Below are positions 11,102 through 23,750 of a DNA stretch of 64,000 nt, in pieces (the stretch's first letter is position 1; every line of letters begins with the position of its first letter). The stretch spans positions 13,733,043 through 13,797,042 of the forward strand of contig NC_135562.1 in NCBI RefSeq assembly GCF_964340395.1, written 5' to 3'. Below the pieces are notes generated by a model, which worked only from the letters and a program-made list of their open reading frames with translations, was not told the DNA's origin and made no database searches. Both the position numbers and the translations under genes were made by a program. Origin of the DNA: Glandiceps talaboti (taxonomy: Eukaryota; Hemichordata; Enteropneusta; Spengelidae).

Positions 11102-14100
11102 GTGAAGTCGGCCGGCGATGTTGAGCATAGTATGACCCTTCCCTAGTCTTGCTGCTAGAACGAAGTTCGCATGTGAGGGCTTGCCCGAACACCATCCTCG
11201 ATAGCGTTGTTCGGCTGTGTGTCGTATTTTATCGGAAGAACATCCGAGGGCTAGCTGATAGACTAGACCCTTCCCCTGATTCCGTTGTACTAAGAAATGC
11301 CCCATCCCCACCCCGTCAATTTCCTTTCTCATAAACCTGATCAGTCCCTGTTGTATTTGAAAACATGTTTAAATGCTATCAAATATGGAATTGGACACTA
11401 ATGCTTGAGCAATAGTTTTAAAGAACTTGATCTGACCACTGCCAGCAGACAGACAGGCAGGCAGGCTTACAGACAGACAGACAGACAGACAGACAGACTG
11501 ACTGACTGAGAGAACCATGATATTTATTTCCATTTCGAAAGGTGAACATAGGGTTTGAAGCACGTCGTTGCGTTAGGTCCCTTCATAAATTACAGGAAGG
11601 AGGGCATCACTAGATATCTTTTTTTTTTTTAGAGATTTGCGACATCACAGACATGCACTATTGTGTCATTTGGGAGATTCCATTACAAGATAGGATAAAT
11701 TCAGCGTGAAAATAAGCGTAAATGGCATTAATATTGTCAATTTGAAACTGATTTTGAATTTAATGATCTACAGTAACTGAGATGGAAGCTACTGCACATG
11801 ATATCAAAGCAGGGATGAATACAAATATCAGGTCTCAGTTCAACAGGCTTCCTCATTCCCCCAACCACATCAACGTTGGGTCTTGTTCTGCAGCAATTTA
11901 GTGCATTAAAGGCCAAGGTCCAAACAGGCTATGTGCCCACGCTACGGAAGTAGGTTTGTTTATCTGGGAGGAGCATTTGGTAAATCCGACCCAGGTAGTT
12001 TATCAACATGTTAGTGGCTGTTCACACATATTGGTTACATGTAGTTCTTGCCTAATCCGAAGAGTCCCTTGTTATATTTTTTTCAAGTCTAGTGGCAGTG
12101 TTTCTGCTACGTTTTTTCCGGTGCGTACGTAGGGCCAGACACCCAGTCTGGGTGAAACACATATTTCTATAAACTTATACATACAGATTATAACCAGAAT
12201 AATTTTATTTTGAGGGACCTAACACGATCCAAACACTATTACACAGTGACAATTTGTATCATTGAAATTATAAACTGAAATTCTTGGGTATGAACAAACT
12301 TACTTATTTGTATCATTTGTACAAGGTACTGGATTACAGTTGCACATGTACACACTAGCGTCGGCATTTGGTCGATCGTTATCACACCAAAATCGTTAGA
12401 TAGATGAGATTTTTTTTTTACAGATTACATGTAGGTCGTGTTTTGACAACACAATCGTGAAAACTTCAAAATAAACTTCACAAGTATCGCACGGGTCAGA
12501 GCGGACTAAGCTTTGTACTTTCATACTTGTGTACACTAGGTAGCTAGCTACGTGCGATCTCGAGTTTGGTAGAAATGTTATTGATGTTCCCGTTATTTTC
12601 CTTCCGTGTTCTAATTCTTTGAAAGTATCTGTTATGGCTGTTTTATGATTGATTAAACTTGTATTTCCAAACCCAATGTCCCATCTCAGAAAACAGTCAA
12701 TAAAATCACAAACATGTGCTTCTCCGAGTTATCCCGATGTGTACGAGTACCACCCCAGCAATTTCAAAACAAACGCATAAATGCATACGTCGTGATGGGG
12801 TGAGTACGGACTCTTGTTTGGTCTTCGCTCTGCCTCCGTGCGTGTGTTTGACTACGATGTCAGTCGATGTCATTTACATGACGAGGATTATTGCTGGATA
12901 GTGCCAAAACATATGGAAACGATTTTTGTGAAATCTGGAAAGAATTTAATACGATTTCTCAACTTTCAAATTTGAATGAAACAAATATTTATGATGCCTC
13001 CATGATTGTACTTGTAGTCTTGTCAGTTCGCGTTACGTTCATCTCCACAACATGCACAGAGCTAGAGATCGTAGAGAACAGTCGACAGATATAGGAACTA
13101 GACTAGGCAGTGATGTATGATCTATGTGTACAACATAGACAGTTGTCCTTGAAATTTGATGATAATTACAGAAATAAAAGAGTTGCCAACGTTAGATTTG
13201 TTTATGAATTATATCACTCGTTTATCAGTATCAAATGCCGCACTAAATGTTTCAAACATGTCTTGCTTCTGGGTCAACAGAAAATTTAACTGAAAGTATG
13301 GGAATTCTTGATCGAAATATATTCAGTCATAAAATAGACAATTTCCAATACCTGTTACAAGAAAGGCTCATTCCAAGAATATTTGGTTAGCTACATGTAT
13401 TACATCTGATGCCATATACGCGACACGCACAATCATTGTCCAGTTTGCACCACATGGTGTGCCTCGCCTCCTGTACACGTACCGTACGTCTATCTTGTCT
13501 GTCAGTGCTACATTTTGCTTCCTCTCTTCATTTTTCTCGGGTGTTTTAAGAATTTGAAAATAGTCAGTGTCCGATCGACAAAATTTCTTTCCGCTGAAGT
13601 TTAGAAAACATTTAATTCTGCTCTACGTAAACGTCGTGTTGTTGCATCATACATCATGAGACGTCACACTGACTTCACACTTCGCTTCGCGCTTCCTTCA
13701 ACGTCCGGTCCCTATGAAACTAGTTCGAAGGCTTTCGCTAGCGATAGCGTGGCCAGTCTTGTTTTACCGCGTAATCCTCAAATGTTTTCCAAATAATTAT
13801 GAATTTCTTTCTTTCTTTTTTTACACCTTGGGTACTTTACTTGCTATTAGTACTTCTGGGAAACTCATATTTAATTTTCCGACCTTAGAATTTTTTTTCA
13901 ATGGTCGTCAGGTTTTAGTACTTTCCTTAGCCGGTCCCACAACTAAACTGTTGTACGTAGTTATACTTATAAGTTATAGCTGGGCGTTGTGACCGGTAGG
14001 TAACCGGCTATTATCTACATCACTGCCTACTAGGTATAGGTACGTCAACGACACAACTACTTGACAGAAAACACTTGTCGCGTACACAAAAAGTTGTATG

Positions 14101-14600
14101 AAATTGTGATTTTACTAAGGAGTGTGGCAACCCAGAACGTACATCGATCAAACTGAGAAACATTTTGGTTTCATTTTATGTCATTCTATTTCAGTAACAA
14201 TGTATAATTTTCATGTACCGTTCTCACATGTCAGCTTGATTTTAGGCAAAATATCGGGTTAACAGAGTGCACACAGACTCCTTTGTTCACTTGTATTGTT
14301 TGCATTCGGTATTTGGCATTTCGCACGTTGTTTATTTGCAGCATTCACAGTGTCTTATCATGCTTTGTGTAACTTGTAAGCCTAATTGACAACTGGCCAA
14401 CGGTTTTTACGAGACAAATTTGAAACAAATTTTGGGTCAGTTTGACGGTAAACCCTCTATATTGGCTACCAAACTTAGTTAACGTCAGTTATTTCTACTC
14501 ATGTTGCATCACTATATATTTAAAAACAGTATATATGAGGAGGCCAATTAGGCACATAACATTTCAAAGCATACACATTATTGAAAGCCATAGGGTACTT
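11102..14600. other. Non-coding stretch
   Basis: No supported gene. An (ACAG)n microsatellite with CAGG and CTGA variants lies at about 11448-11510. Small frames at 12716-13094 and 13714-13992 lack any family signature. Confidence 0.45.
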
Positions 14601-14607
14601 CAAAAAT

Positions 14608-14669
14608 GTCTTCTTCTTCTTCTTCTTCTTCTTCTTCTTCTTCTTCTTCTTCTTCTTCTTCTTCTTCTT

Positions 14670-14729
<60 letters not shown>
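14608..14729. repeat. (TTC)n joined to (GA)n
   Basis: About 63 bases of CTT/TTC repeat switch directly into about 58 bases of GA repeat. One strand is therefore pyrimidine-only and then purine-only. The predicted proteins here (poly-Phe, poly-Leu, Arg-Glu, Ser-Leu) are repeat artefacts. Confidence 0.95.
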
Positions 14730-14731
<2 letters not shown>

Positions 14732-16518
14732 AAAGAACCCACCTCTGTGTATGCCTAAAATCCGCATTTTATTCAAATCCAAAATCAGAATTCCTTCATT
14801 CCATAATACAACTATGTTTAATAAACAATCATTTTGAAACAAACAACAAATCACTTTCTTTCACTATTTAGGAAAATGTTTATAAAATAAATTTAATTAT
14901 ATTCATAAAATAACAGCTTAAAACCACCCATATCAATATATCAGCTGATAAAATCTAAGTTGTAATTTATCACTTAATGTAACACTCGTGACCTCTACTT
15001 AATGACATAGACCATATGGCCTTACTTATCTTGTTGTCTCATTAATCAATTAACCTCAACGGGTATGTCTTGTTTTCATTTTTTCACAATTGTTTACAGT
15101 TAAAAAAAACAACACTTGTAACAGTTGACCAAACGTATGATCAAAGGAAAATGTCGTAATTCATTATAATAAAACATATAGTTAATAATAGAAACATGAA
15201 TTAGGTCCACCCAATCCCCCTCCAAATACTGACGTGTTAAGAACACGGGTTTGTAACACTTGCATGTTACATTATTTTGTTATATCAAATTTCATGCCAT
15301 GAATAATCAAAACAACTAGTGGCTGACTTCTGATTTGGTTAGGATTGTTTAGGTTTGGTTTGGCCACACTTAGCTTCGCCCAACCTGACGAGCTTTTTAG
15401 CGCAATCCAATAAATCTGGTTCTAAACTGCCCGATATATAGTAACACTGATTACGTTTTGTTAAAAAAAAAAACCAATGAATTTCATGCATAATGTACAT
15501 AATTAATGATTTAGACAATTATCTTCCTTATGCAAAATTCAAATTTAATTGAATTGGTTCTCACATCAACAATTGTGATATGCATGTTTGTATTAAACCT
15601 GGATGGTATACAGCTTGATTTTTAATGAACAATTTGCACAGTCATTGATTTTCGGTATTGGCAAAAGCCTAGTATGTCAATAGTCACAACATTTGGTATA
15701 CACTTATCGATGATATAAAAACGCCATTGTAATTAAGCAAATCGTGTGCATAAGTAATAATTTGTGGTAATCATGTACGAAATGTAGAAATGTTGACCTT
15801 TTGAGTCACTTTCATGGTAGTCATGCTAGCAGAGTGTACGCGTTTCGTTCAAGGGATGACTTACTCCGTATGCAAGCAGGACTACTATCACGGCAGAGTA
15901 CCATCTAATTTGGAAGAAGAATCATTAAAGTTTGAGCTTATCATACAACACTTTTTAAAAGAAATTGATGTAGACACTGGACGTAAGGACGTACGTACTC
16001 TACACAAATGCCACAGCGAGAGAGGGGTTAAAAAGGAGACACAAGAAACATCAGTGGAAAGCAGGATGGTCACCGAAAACATTGGACATCTCGTAGACGT
16101 CTACTGACTGCTCGAGAGGTCTCTTCAACGTTGAAAGTGACATCTTCTGATGCTCATAAATGCTTATCATTTTGGACTTAATGTCAACAATTTACTCTTC
16201 GTCAGAACAGAAGTTAGTGTGTCATAGACACCACACGAAATTGAAAAAGTCTGTAAAGCAGGATGCTTTGAAGAAGTCACCTCCGACTAACGCATCTTTT
16301 GATGTGTTCTGTTTTAGAGTAAACCGTAGCATAAAACGTCAAATGCTAAGCTCTTATGACCAGGATTCAGTGTGTCTCAAACAAGGAGTGTGTGAGTCTC
16401 AGACACCCAAACCTAAGGTTTTATGACAAAAAGTGTAAAGCTCCAGGGGGCTATTAGTCAACAGAATGCATCACAACAATCATGTGTCACTGATGACACT
16501 TTGATAATAATGCCCATT
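14730..16518. other. Non-coding stretch with a degenerate pearl-like core
   Basis: Between about 15440 and 15790, words such as TAATTAATGATTT and TTTTCGGTATT recur at intervals of roughly 140-180 bases. They resemble the tandem cores of the pearl-like elements but are heavily decayed. Open frames at 15814-16107 and 16160-16426 are of unknown meaning and unsupported. Confidence 0.35.
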
Positions 16519-17740
16519 TTAATGGTCAACACGTGTTTCGCCTACTGCGGCAAGTTTAGATATGAACTTAGTTTGGTTTTCTTGCAAAGAGCCATCACCC
16601 GATGCTACAAGAGCTTGGGCCACTTTCGTTGCCCTGTGGTGGGCAGTTTCCGTTTTCAACATACGGTCTTTAATTTTTCGATTCCATTCCATATTACCTT
16701 CATTATCAGATGCATTGACAATAATTGTATCATCGAATATTGCTATATCTTTAATCTCCTGTACAAAAGTTGCCATTCCAGACGTACTGCTAATGAGCGT
16801 TGGTATGCCCGATGCAATGGCATGCAAGACAGTAACTGAGAATGGTTGCTTGCCATAATCTATCATTAACATACAATTTGTGAATATGCTTGAAAAATCA
16901 TTCACGCATTTAATCTGTGGACTTTTCCAATCAACAGAAATTTTACTTGTAGTCGCCTCTGCAATATGTTTTTCTAGTCGTTCTTGTGCATCTTGGTCTT
17001 CATTACTTCCATACGCATGCCATGACAGTGGTTTCTCCACCTCACATTGTACTGAGCATAGAGCATTGGCTATAGCATCCAAGATATTCTGCGATTTTCC
17101 TTCTTTGAAATATCCGACTGACACGACCTTTTGGATGTCCTTAGTATCGCCTTGCCTCAAATATGCCTCTTCAGGTAAAGGCATATAACAATGTAAGCAA
17201 TCTTCTTTGAAGATTTCCGTAGTGGAACTTTTAAAATGTTGCCATACGGTGGGGCCTATAGTCGCTACAAAGTCAGATTGTTCTGCATAATATAGTATGT
17301 CGTCCTGACCAACAGTAGAGTGTGTACCACGCCCCTTCTCTTCTGGTATAAAGTGAATAAGAGTTGCTATTCGTGCATCTGGAAACACTTCTCTCTTGAT
17401 ACTGAATGCAGCATCAGAGGTATCATATTTATCGTTATTCACATGGCCTACAATACATGATATGTCACATTTATTAAGGTTGGGAAAGTACATTTCATGG
17501 TGAAGTAACCACTCACTCTTTTCCAGAGCATTATTCTCTGGGATTTTTGGTACCAATAGATCAACTTTTGCTCTACATGCATCGTCATATTCTTCTTTTG
17601 ATGCTTCAAGCACTGCACAGTATACTTTACCCCCTCTCTCGCTAAGCTTTAATGCAATTTGTCTGTTAACAAATGTGGTAGTATTTTCGATTTCATTTAA
17701 ATGCCAGAATTGTCCAAGGAGTAGGTATGCCATGCAGAAT
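16519..17740 (-). CDS. GT4-like glycosyltransferase domain exon, catalytic Glu pair lost
   Basis: One long minus-strand exon of about 406 codons after the acceptor TTTTTTTTAG (phase 2 in). It reads through a GT-B fold resembling glycosyltransferase family 4: an N-terminal part starting near AYLLLGQFWHLN, a linker, and a C-terminal nucleotide-sugar part. The module matches the GT exon at 33623 in layout, including aligned starts (CAVLEASKEEYDDA against TTTLKAGEESTG). At the E-x7-E position it reads QPFSVTVLHAIASG, so both glutamates are replaced (Q and H). It is therefore probably a non-catalytic or sugar-binding module. It runs to a TAA at 16519, but a possible donor (GCA then GTAGGC) lies just before. 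Upstream exons were not found. GT modules fused to NLR-type proteins are known in cnidarians, so this may be part of such a multidomain gene. Confidence 0.65.
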
Positions 17741-17895
17741 CTAAAAAAAATGTGATAATACAAAATAAAATAAATAACTTGTTTGCATGGCAAAAATATA
17801 CCTATATCAACATTGTGAAGACACTGGTGGTGCGTTGAACACAACAGCATGAAACACTGTAACGATTATCTTGCTTGATATTGTGCTGTTTATAC

Positions 17896-17899
<4 letters not shown>

Positions 17900-17962
<63 letters not shown>
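17900..17962. repeat. (TA)n microsatellite at the left end of a PLE
   Basis: About 63 bases of TA dinucleotide, directly adjoining the inverted terminal part of the PLE that follows. Confidence 0.95.
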
Positions 17963-17964
<2 letters not shown>

Positions 17965-18244
17965 GGAAGTCAGTGGTAAGATTTATCCGTAGCACAGTGC
18001 TCGATACGTCTGCACGCAGAGCGGAGTATATGTTGAGGGTAGAAGAAAATCAAGTCGGGTTTTTCGTCTCTACAAACCTGTTTCGTGAGTAAATCACACG
18101 TCGGGAGATGTTGATGTACTGAATATACCTCGTATAAATCGTGTGGTGTAAGGCGGGTTTTACCTAGGGTGTTGAGTTGTGCTTTTGTTTGTACAAAAGG
18201 TATCAATTATGTGTGCGATGGGTCAGGTGTTACACAACAATGTT

Positions 18245-18990
18245 TTATTTCGATGACGACAAGAGGATACAAGTTCATTTCGTTTATTTAATGTAGATAG
18301 TTCGGGTCGGCAGATAATAAAGAACTTTTCTTTGAGGCATAAATTGCACTTTTTGCTTGCGCTATTGTAGGTTGGGTGGGATGAAAGTGGTCGCCAGGAA
18401 ATGGAGTGGTCGATGTTTTTATCCTTGAGGGTCCAGATATGTTTGCTGAGTTCCGTAGAGTTCCTATGTTTAGTGTGTCGGAAAGATGCTGCGTGGTTTC
18501 TGTACCTTGTCTTAAACTCGTTTTCTGTAAGCCGAATGTATGTTTCTGTAATGTCGTTGTCCTTGCGTGTGACGGCTGCTTGGTAGATGACAGATCGCCG
18601 TAGACGGTTTTCGTTGAGCGGGCATGTTTTCTTTTGCCGACAGTTGCATGTTTTACTGGCATTGGTGCTGTTTACGGTGGTGTTGGTACGTTCGTGTGAA
18701 ATAAGGATGCATTTGTTGTGGTTGTTGATGACATGCTTGATGTTATTCATGCAGCTGTAACTGATTTTAACGGTATTGCGGTTGAAGATTTTTCTGAGTT
18801 TATGATCTTTGTGGAAGTGTTTGTCTATAAGGCTGAGGAATCTGTGTCCGATGTTGGTGCTAACATTTTTGCTGAATGGGGGGTTGTACCATAATATGTC
18901 TTTCCGTTGTATCCTCTTGTCGTCATCGAAATAAAACATTGTTGTGTAACACCTGACCCATCGCACACATAATTGACACCTTTTGTACAA
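18245..18990 (-). pseudogene. Inverted PLE C-terminal fragment (GIY-YIG region)
   Basis: On the minus strand this encodes the end of the PLE protein. It runs from KDILWYNPPFSKNVSTN, through a CNCRQKKTCPLNENR cysteine block and an ETYIRLTENEFKTRYRNH endonuclease block, to SSCRHRNKTLLCNT. The GIY-YIG hallmark reads YIR rather than YIG, and the reverse transcriptase part is missing. It is the same family as the plus-strand body downstream and belongs to the compound element 17963-21576. Confidence 0.8.
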
Positions 18991-19066
18991 ACAAAAGCAC
19001 CACTCAACACCCTAGGTAAACCCGCCTTACACCACACGATTTATACGAGGTATATTCAGTACATCA

Positions 19067-19113
19067 ACATCTCCTGACGAGTGATTTACTCACGAAACAG
19101 GTTTGTAGAGACG
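19067..19113 (+). ncRNA. Hammerhead ribozyme in a PLE terminal repeat (copy 1)
   Basis: This is the clearest fold in the window. Stem I is TCTC/GAGA, the core box CTGACGA is at 19074-19080, and stem II is GTGA/TCAC around TTTAC with the conserved G-C closure. GAAAC is at 19094-19098, stem III is ACA/TGT around GGTT, and the GTA cleavage triplet ends at 19107. It fits the type I hammerheads with short stem III that are known from PLEs. An inverted third copy near 18080-18110 reads CCGACGT in the core and is probably inactive. Confidence 0.85.
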
Positions 19114-19258
19114 AAAAACCCGACTTGATTTTCTTCTACCCTCAACATATACTCCGCTCTACGTGCAGACGTATCGAGCACTGTGTTACGGATAAATCTT
19201 ACCACTGACTTTTTAACCTGCTCCAAGCTCATACTTGTCGAGCACTCTTCGATAACCC

Positions 19259-21388
19259 GCAATGGAGAAATTCAACATCGACTACTCACCAAAGAATATA
19301 CCTCTCCCTTCACACAATGATTACCTACTTCGCCTCATCAGAAAGACCGAACAGTTCCTACGAAGAATGCGTTGGAAAGCTTTCTTCTTCCTCAACCCTA
19401 GCGCAACCTCTTCAACCACATATACATAAGGCTTCAAGTCTACAAAGAACCCCCCTCCAATTGACGAGCTCAAGGAATTTGAAGACGACATACTAAGGAT
19501 GATCCAATCAACAAAGTTCAAGCAACTGAACAACCCACTCCTGAAAAAACTTGCAGACGACACCAAACGCATCAAAGACGAAACCAGCCTTCTAATCGCC
19601 GCCGACAAGTCGACAAACTACTACAAACTTAAACCAAAAACATTCAACGACCTCCTAAAACAAAACGTCACAAAATCCTACAAACATGCACAACCCAACA
19701 CCACACAAGCAATCCATAGAGAAAACAAAAAGATCGCAACGAAACTACACATCGATGACAGAGTAGATACTACAGCATACAAAGAAGCATTCATCACACT
19801 CAAAGACCACAAACCGAATTTCAGCAACAAACCTACCTGACGGCTTATCAACCCCACAAAATCCGAGATAGGCAAAATCAGTAAACAAATACTTGACCGA
19901 ATCAACACCAAAATTCTAAATTCGACAAAGTTCAACCAATAGATGAATACAGCATCAGTAATCGAATGGTTCAAAGCCATCGAAAACAAACAAGCCCACA
20001 ACTTCATCAGCTTCGATGTTGTAGAATTCTACCCATCAATCAGCCAAGACCTCCTCAACAGAGCACTAACCTTTGCCTCAGACTATGACAACATCACAGC
20101 CGACGAATGTAACATCATCCTCCATGCCAAGAACTCTGTCCTTATACATAAACAACAACCCTGGGAAAAGAAAGGCAACACAACATTCGACGTAACAATG
20201 GGCAGTTATGATGGTGCCGAAACATGCGAGCTGGTAGGAAGCTTCCTCCTCTCCCAACTACAAGGCCCTGATATCAACATAGGGCTATACAGACATAACG
20301 GATTAGCCGTTCCGAACACATCACCAAGAGACACAGAAAACGTCAAGAAAAACATATGCTGCATTTTCCACCTCAACGGATTACGCATAACAATAGAAGC
20401 CAACAAACAGATAATAAACTTTTTAGATGTCACCCTCAACTTGAGCAACGGTACGTACCGGCCCTACACAAAGCCCGACACCATCCTGCAATATGTACAT
20501 CGAGATAGCAATCACTCACAAACCACGACAAAGAGCATACCCACTGGTATTAACAAATGCCTATCATTACACGCTTCGAACAAAGCATCTTTCGACCAAG
20601 CCGCACCTCCATACCAAAAAGCACTCAACGAGAGCGGATACAAAAATACACACTACACTACGAGCCGACCACGACCTCTAGACGAAGAAACAGACAACGG
20701 AAAGACATATTATGGTACAACCACCATCCAGCAAAAATGTTAGCACCAACATCGGACACAGATTCCTCAGCCTTATAGACAAACACTTCCACAAAGATCA
20801 TAAACTCAGAAAAATCTTCAACCGCAACACCATTAAAATCAGTTACAGTTGCATGAATAACATCAAGAACGTCATCAACAACCACAACAAACGCATCCTT
20901 ATTTCACACGAACGCACCAACACCACCGTAAACAGCACCAATGCCAGTAAAACATGCAACTGTCGGCAAAAGAAAACATGCCCGCTCAACGAAAACTGTG
21001 TACGGCAATCCGTCATCTGCGAAGCAGCCATCACACGCTTGCCAAGGACAACGACATTACAGAAACATACATTGGGCTTACAGAAAACGAGTTTAAGACA
21101 AGGTACAGAAACCACACAGCATCATTCCGACACACTAAACATAGGAACTCTACAGAACTCAGCAAACATATCTGGACATTCAAGGATAAAAACATCGACC
21201 ACTCCATTTCCTGGCGACGACCTTCATCCCACCCAACCTACAATAACGCAAGCAAGAAGTGCAATTTATACCTCAAAGAAAAGTTCTTTATTATCTGCCG
21301 ACCCGAACTATCTACATTAAATAAACGAAATGAACTTGTATCCTCTTGTCGTCATCGAAATAAAACATTGTTGTGTAACACCTGACCC
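19259..21388 (+). pseudogene. PLE reverse transcriptase plus GIY-YIG endonuclease, inactivated
   Basis: The frame carries PLE reverse transcriptase blocks: [34 protein letters not shown] (motif A region), VTMGSYDGAETCELVG, then GLYRHNGLAV where the catalytic Y-x-D-D is expected. INFLDVTLNLSNGTY follows. The C-terminus has a cysteine block (CNCRQKKTCPLNEN) and a GIY-YIG nuclease (ETYIGLTENEFKTRYRNH, STELSKHIW). TGA at 19838-19840 and TAG at 19940-19942 interrupt the frame, and shifts occur near 20670, 20720 and 21050. The aspartate pair of motif C is replaced by H-N. The family normally copies RNA into DNA at a nuclease-made nick. This copy cannot. Confidence 0.8.
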
Positions 21389-21496
21389 ATCGCACACATA
21401 ATTGACACCTTTTGTACAAACAAAAGCACAACTCGACACCCTAGGTAAAACCCGCCTTACACCACACGATTTATACGAGGTATATTCAGTACATCA

Positions 21497-21543
21497 ACAT
21501 TTCCTGACGAGTGATTTACTCACGAAACAGGCTTGTAGAGACC
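21497..21543 (+). ncRNA. Hammerhead ribozyme in a PLE terminal repeat (copy 2)
   Basis: The fold is the same as at 19067. CTGACGA is at 21504-21510, stem II GTGA/TCAC, GAAAC at 21524-21528, stem III ACA/TGT, and the GTA cleavage triplet ends at 21537. Stem I carries a C-to-T change that becomes a G-U pair, so the fold is kept. Confidence 0.8.
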
Positions 21544-21572
21544 AAAAACCCGACTTGATTTTCTTCTACCCT

Positions 21573-21675
<103 letters not shown>

Positions 21676-21707
21676 CATGGTTTTGGTAGTACTGGAACTC
21701 TTTCTTG

Positions 21708-21750
21708 GTTGTAACTCGGAGTTTCACGCATTGTGCGATCATCAGACAAC
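21708..21750 (-). ncRNA. Hammerhead ribozyme-like motif in the left inverted repeat
   Basis: On the minus strand, stem I GTTGT/ACAAC is perfect. The core is CTGATGA, stem II CGC/GCG around ACAAT with a U-U opposition at its base, then GAAAC, stem III AC/GT, and U at the cleavage position. Confidence 0.7.
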
Positions 21751-21957
21751 TGCTGGTTTCTACTCTCTGGGTATGCTGTTTATATAGAGTGCAGACAATA
21801 GAAATATTATTACTATTGTCTGTGTTGGTGGGTTGGTGTTGTGTGTACTGTGTGGAGGTGTTGGTTGTTATTGTGTGAGTTATTGGGTGCGGACAAGTAG
21901 GTGTTGGCGGGTTGTTACATGTTGGGCTTTGATGTTCCGTTAGTTAAGGGGTTTAGT

Positions 21958-22960
21958 TTAGGTGATAGATGCTCTATTGAAGTTGGAGAAATAAAACATA
22001 TTCTCGTGTCGGCATTTGGATATCAACTCAGTTCTTTTGTTTAGTGTTGAGTTTGTGTCTCCTTTAATAATGGTTAGTTTTTCGGTTAAACACAGGTTGC
22101 ATTGTTTTGTTTTATTGGTGTATGCTTGGGCTGTCTTGCTGATGGACCAGGATACGGAAAAAGGCTCATTGTTTCTTTTCAGTTTCCAAATGTGTTTTGA
22201 TAGTTCTGTGCTGTTTTCGTGTTTTTCATGTTTGAATGACTGTTTGTGGTTGGCGTATCTCTGTTTGAAGTTGTTCTCTGTTAGACAGATATACACTTCT
22301 GTTTGTTTTTTTTCCGTGGACGGTGGCTTGATATACGATGTTTTCCGTTTGGCATTCGCCGTTCAAAGGGAAGGTGTCTGTCTTTCTGTCTGCAATTACA
22401 TGGTTTTTGAGTGGGTTTAGTTTCGCTGTTGGAGATGGTGGCATTGTGCGCTTTGATTATGTTAGCCATATTTGGCATGCAGCTGTAACTGACTTTGACA
22501 TTGTTTCTGTTGAAGATTTTGTGTAACTTGGAGTCTGCTGGGAAATGTTTAGAGATTAGATTGAGGAATCGTTTGCCTACATTGGTCGCTACGTTTATGC
22601 TGTATGGTGGGTTGAACCAGATGGTGTTTCTATTTCTGTTTTTCTTGTTTTTCTGTGGTGGGGTGCTGGTGTACGTGATGTTCTCTTTGTAGCCGCTGAT
22701 TTTTAGTGCATTTTGGTATAGTGGGGCTGCCTGGTTGAAGATGTGTTCGTCGGATGATATGTCGGAAATTCTACGGCCGATGGCTGACGATATATTCTTG
22801 ATGGGTGGGTGGTTAGACTGCATGTGTATGTACATGGGGTTGTCGTTGGGTTTTCTGTATGGGTAATATTTACCGTTGTTGAGGTTGAGCGTTATGTCTA
22901 GAAACTTGACGGTTTTCAGATTGGTGAGTATGGTTATTTTTAACCCCATGGCTTTGAAGT
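21958..22960 (-). pseudogene. PLE protein remnant (end of RT, Cys block, GIY-YIG nuclease)
   Basis: The minus frame starts within the reverse transcriptase after the catalytic motif (KAMGLKITILTNLKTVKFLD). It continues through NTIWFNPPYSINVATNVG and a CNCRQK block. A frameshift near 22370 then leads into the nuclease segment (LTENNFKQRYANHKQSF, STELSKHIWKLKRN) and ends in ISKCRHEN. The start is missing and the frame is broken, so this is a dead copy. It is close in sequence to the copy at 45477-46002. Confidence 0.8.
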
Positions 22961-23120
22961 GTGTTTGTTTTTTTCCTCTAAGTGAAACAAACACACTTTC
23001 GCACCCAATAACCAACACCTCCACACACACAACACCAACCCACCAACACAGACAATAGTGATGATATTTTTATTGTCTGCACTCTATATAAACAGCACAC
23101 CCAGAGAGTAGAAACCAGCA

Positions 23121-23163
23121 GTTGTCTGATGATCGCGCAAGGCGTGAAACTCCGAGTTACAAC
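23121..23163 (+). ncRNA. Hammerhead ribozyme-like motif in the right inverted repeat
   Basis: Stem I is GTTGT/ACAAC, CTGATGA is at 23126-23132, stem II CGC/GCG around GCAAG, GAAAC at 23146-23150, stem III AC/GT, U at 23158. Loop II differs from the 21708 copy while the stems are unchanged. Confidence 0.7.
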
Positions 23164-23201
23164 CAAGAAAGAGTTCCAGTACTACCAAAACTATTTCGCT
23201 C

Positions 23202-23494
<293 letters not shown>

Positions 23495-23590
23495 CTTAAC
23501 ACTGAGTTTGAGTGGGTTTAGTTTGGATGACAATAACCACTGCCTTCAGTATTTAAAGTGCAACAGAACTTGACTTGCTTGACAGAACTG

Positions 23591-23638
23591 GAGACCCACT
23601 GATGAAGAGGAGCTCAGTCTCTTCGAAATATTTGGGTT
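23591..23638 (+). ncRNA. Hammerhead ribozyme-like motif of a different family
   Basis: Stem I ACCCA pairs with TGGGT. CTGATG is followed by a five-pair stem II (AAGAG/CTCTT) and then CGAAA. Stem III is minimal (AT/AT with no loop). It sits in a 168-base island (23493-23660) between two (TA)n tracts, so it is probably a relic of another PLE or short retrozyme. The minimal stem III makes activity doubtful. Confidence 0.5.
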
Positions 23639-23656
23639 AGAACTGTATGGTTCATG

Positions 23657-23660
<4 letters not shown>

Positions 23661-23736
<76 letters not shown>

Positions 23737-23750
23737 TATATATATACAAG
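23661..23750. repeat. (TA)n microsatellite
   Basis: About 85 bases of TA with an AAA interruption near 23731, next to the hammerhead-bearing island. Confidence 0.95.

Larger units (their letters stand above)
21680..23190 (-). mobile_element. 5'-truncated Penelope-like element with inverted terminal repeats
   Basis: Roughly 210-base inverted repeats bound the element (about 21680-21895 and 22985-23190). They share the order (TTTGGTAGTACTGGAACTC), hammerhead, TAGAGTGCAGACAATA. Between them the minus strand encodes the last third of a PLE protein. The family differs from the 17963 copy but is close to the one at 45477. (TA)n tracts flank it on both sides, and the terminal repeats face each other, an arrangement known in PLEs. 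Confidence 0.8.

Noticed and set aside
15814-16426. Two plus-strand frames with charged, protein-like composition
   Set aside because: No splice sites that join them, no domain, and a competing minus-strand frame over part of the region.
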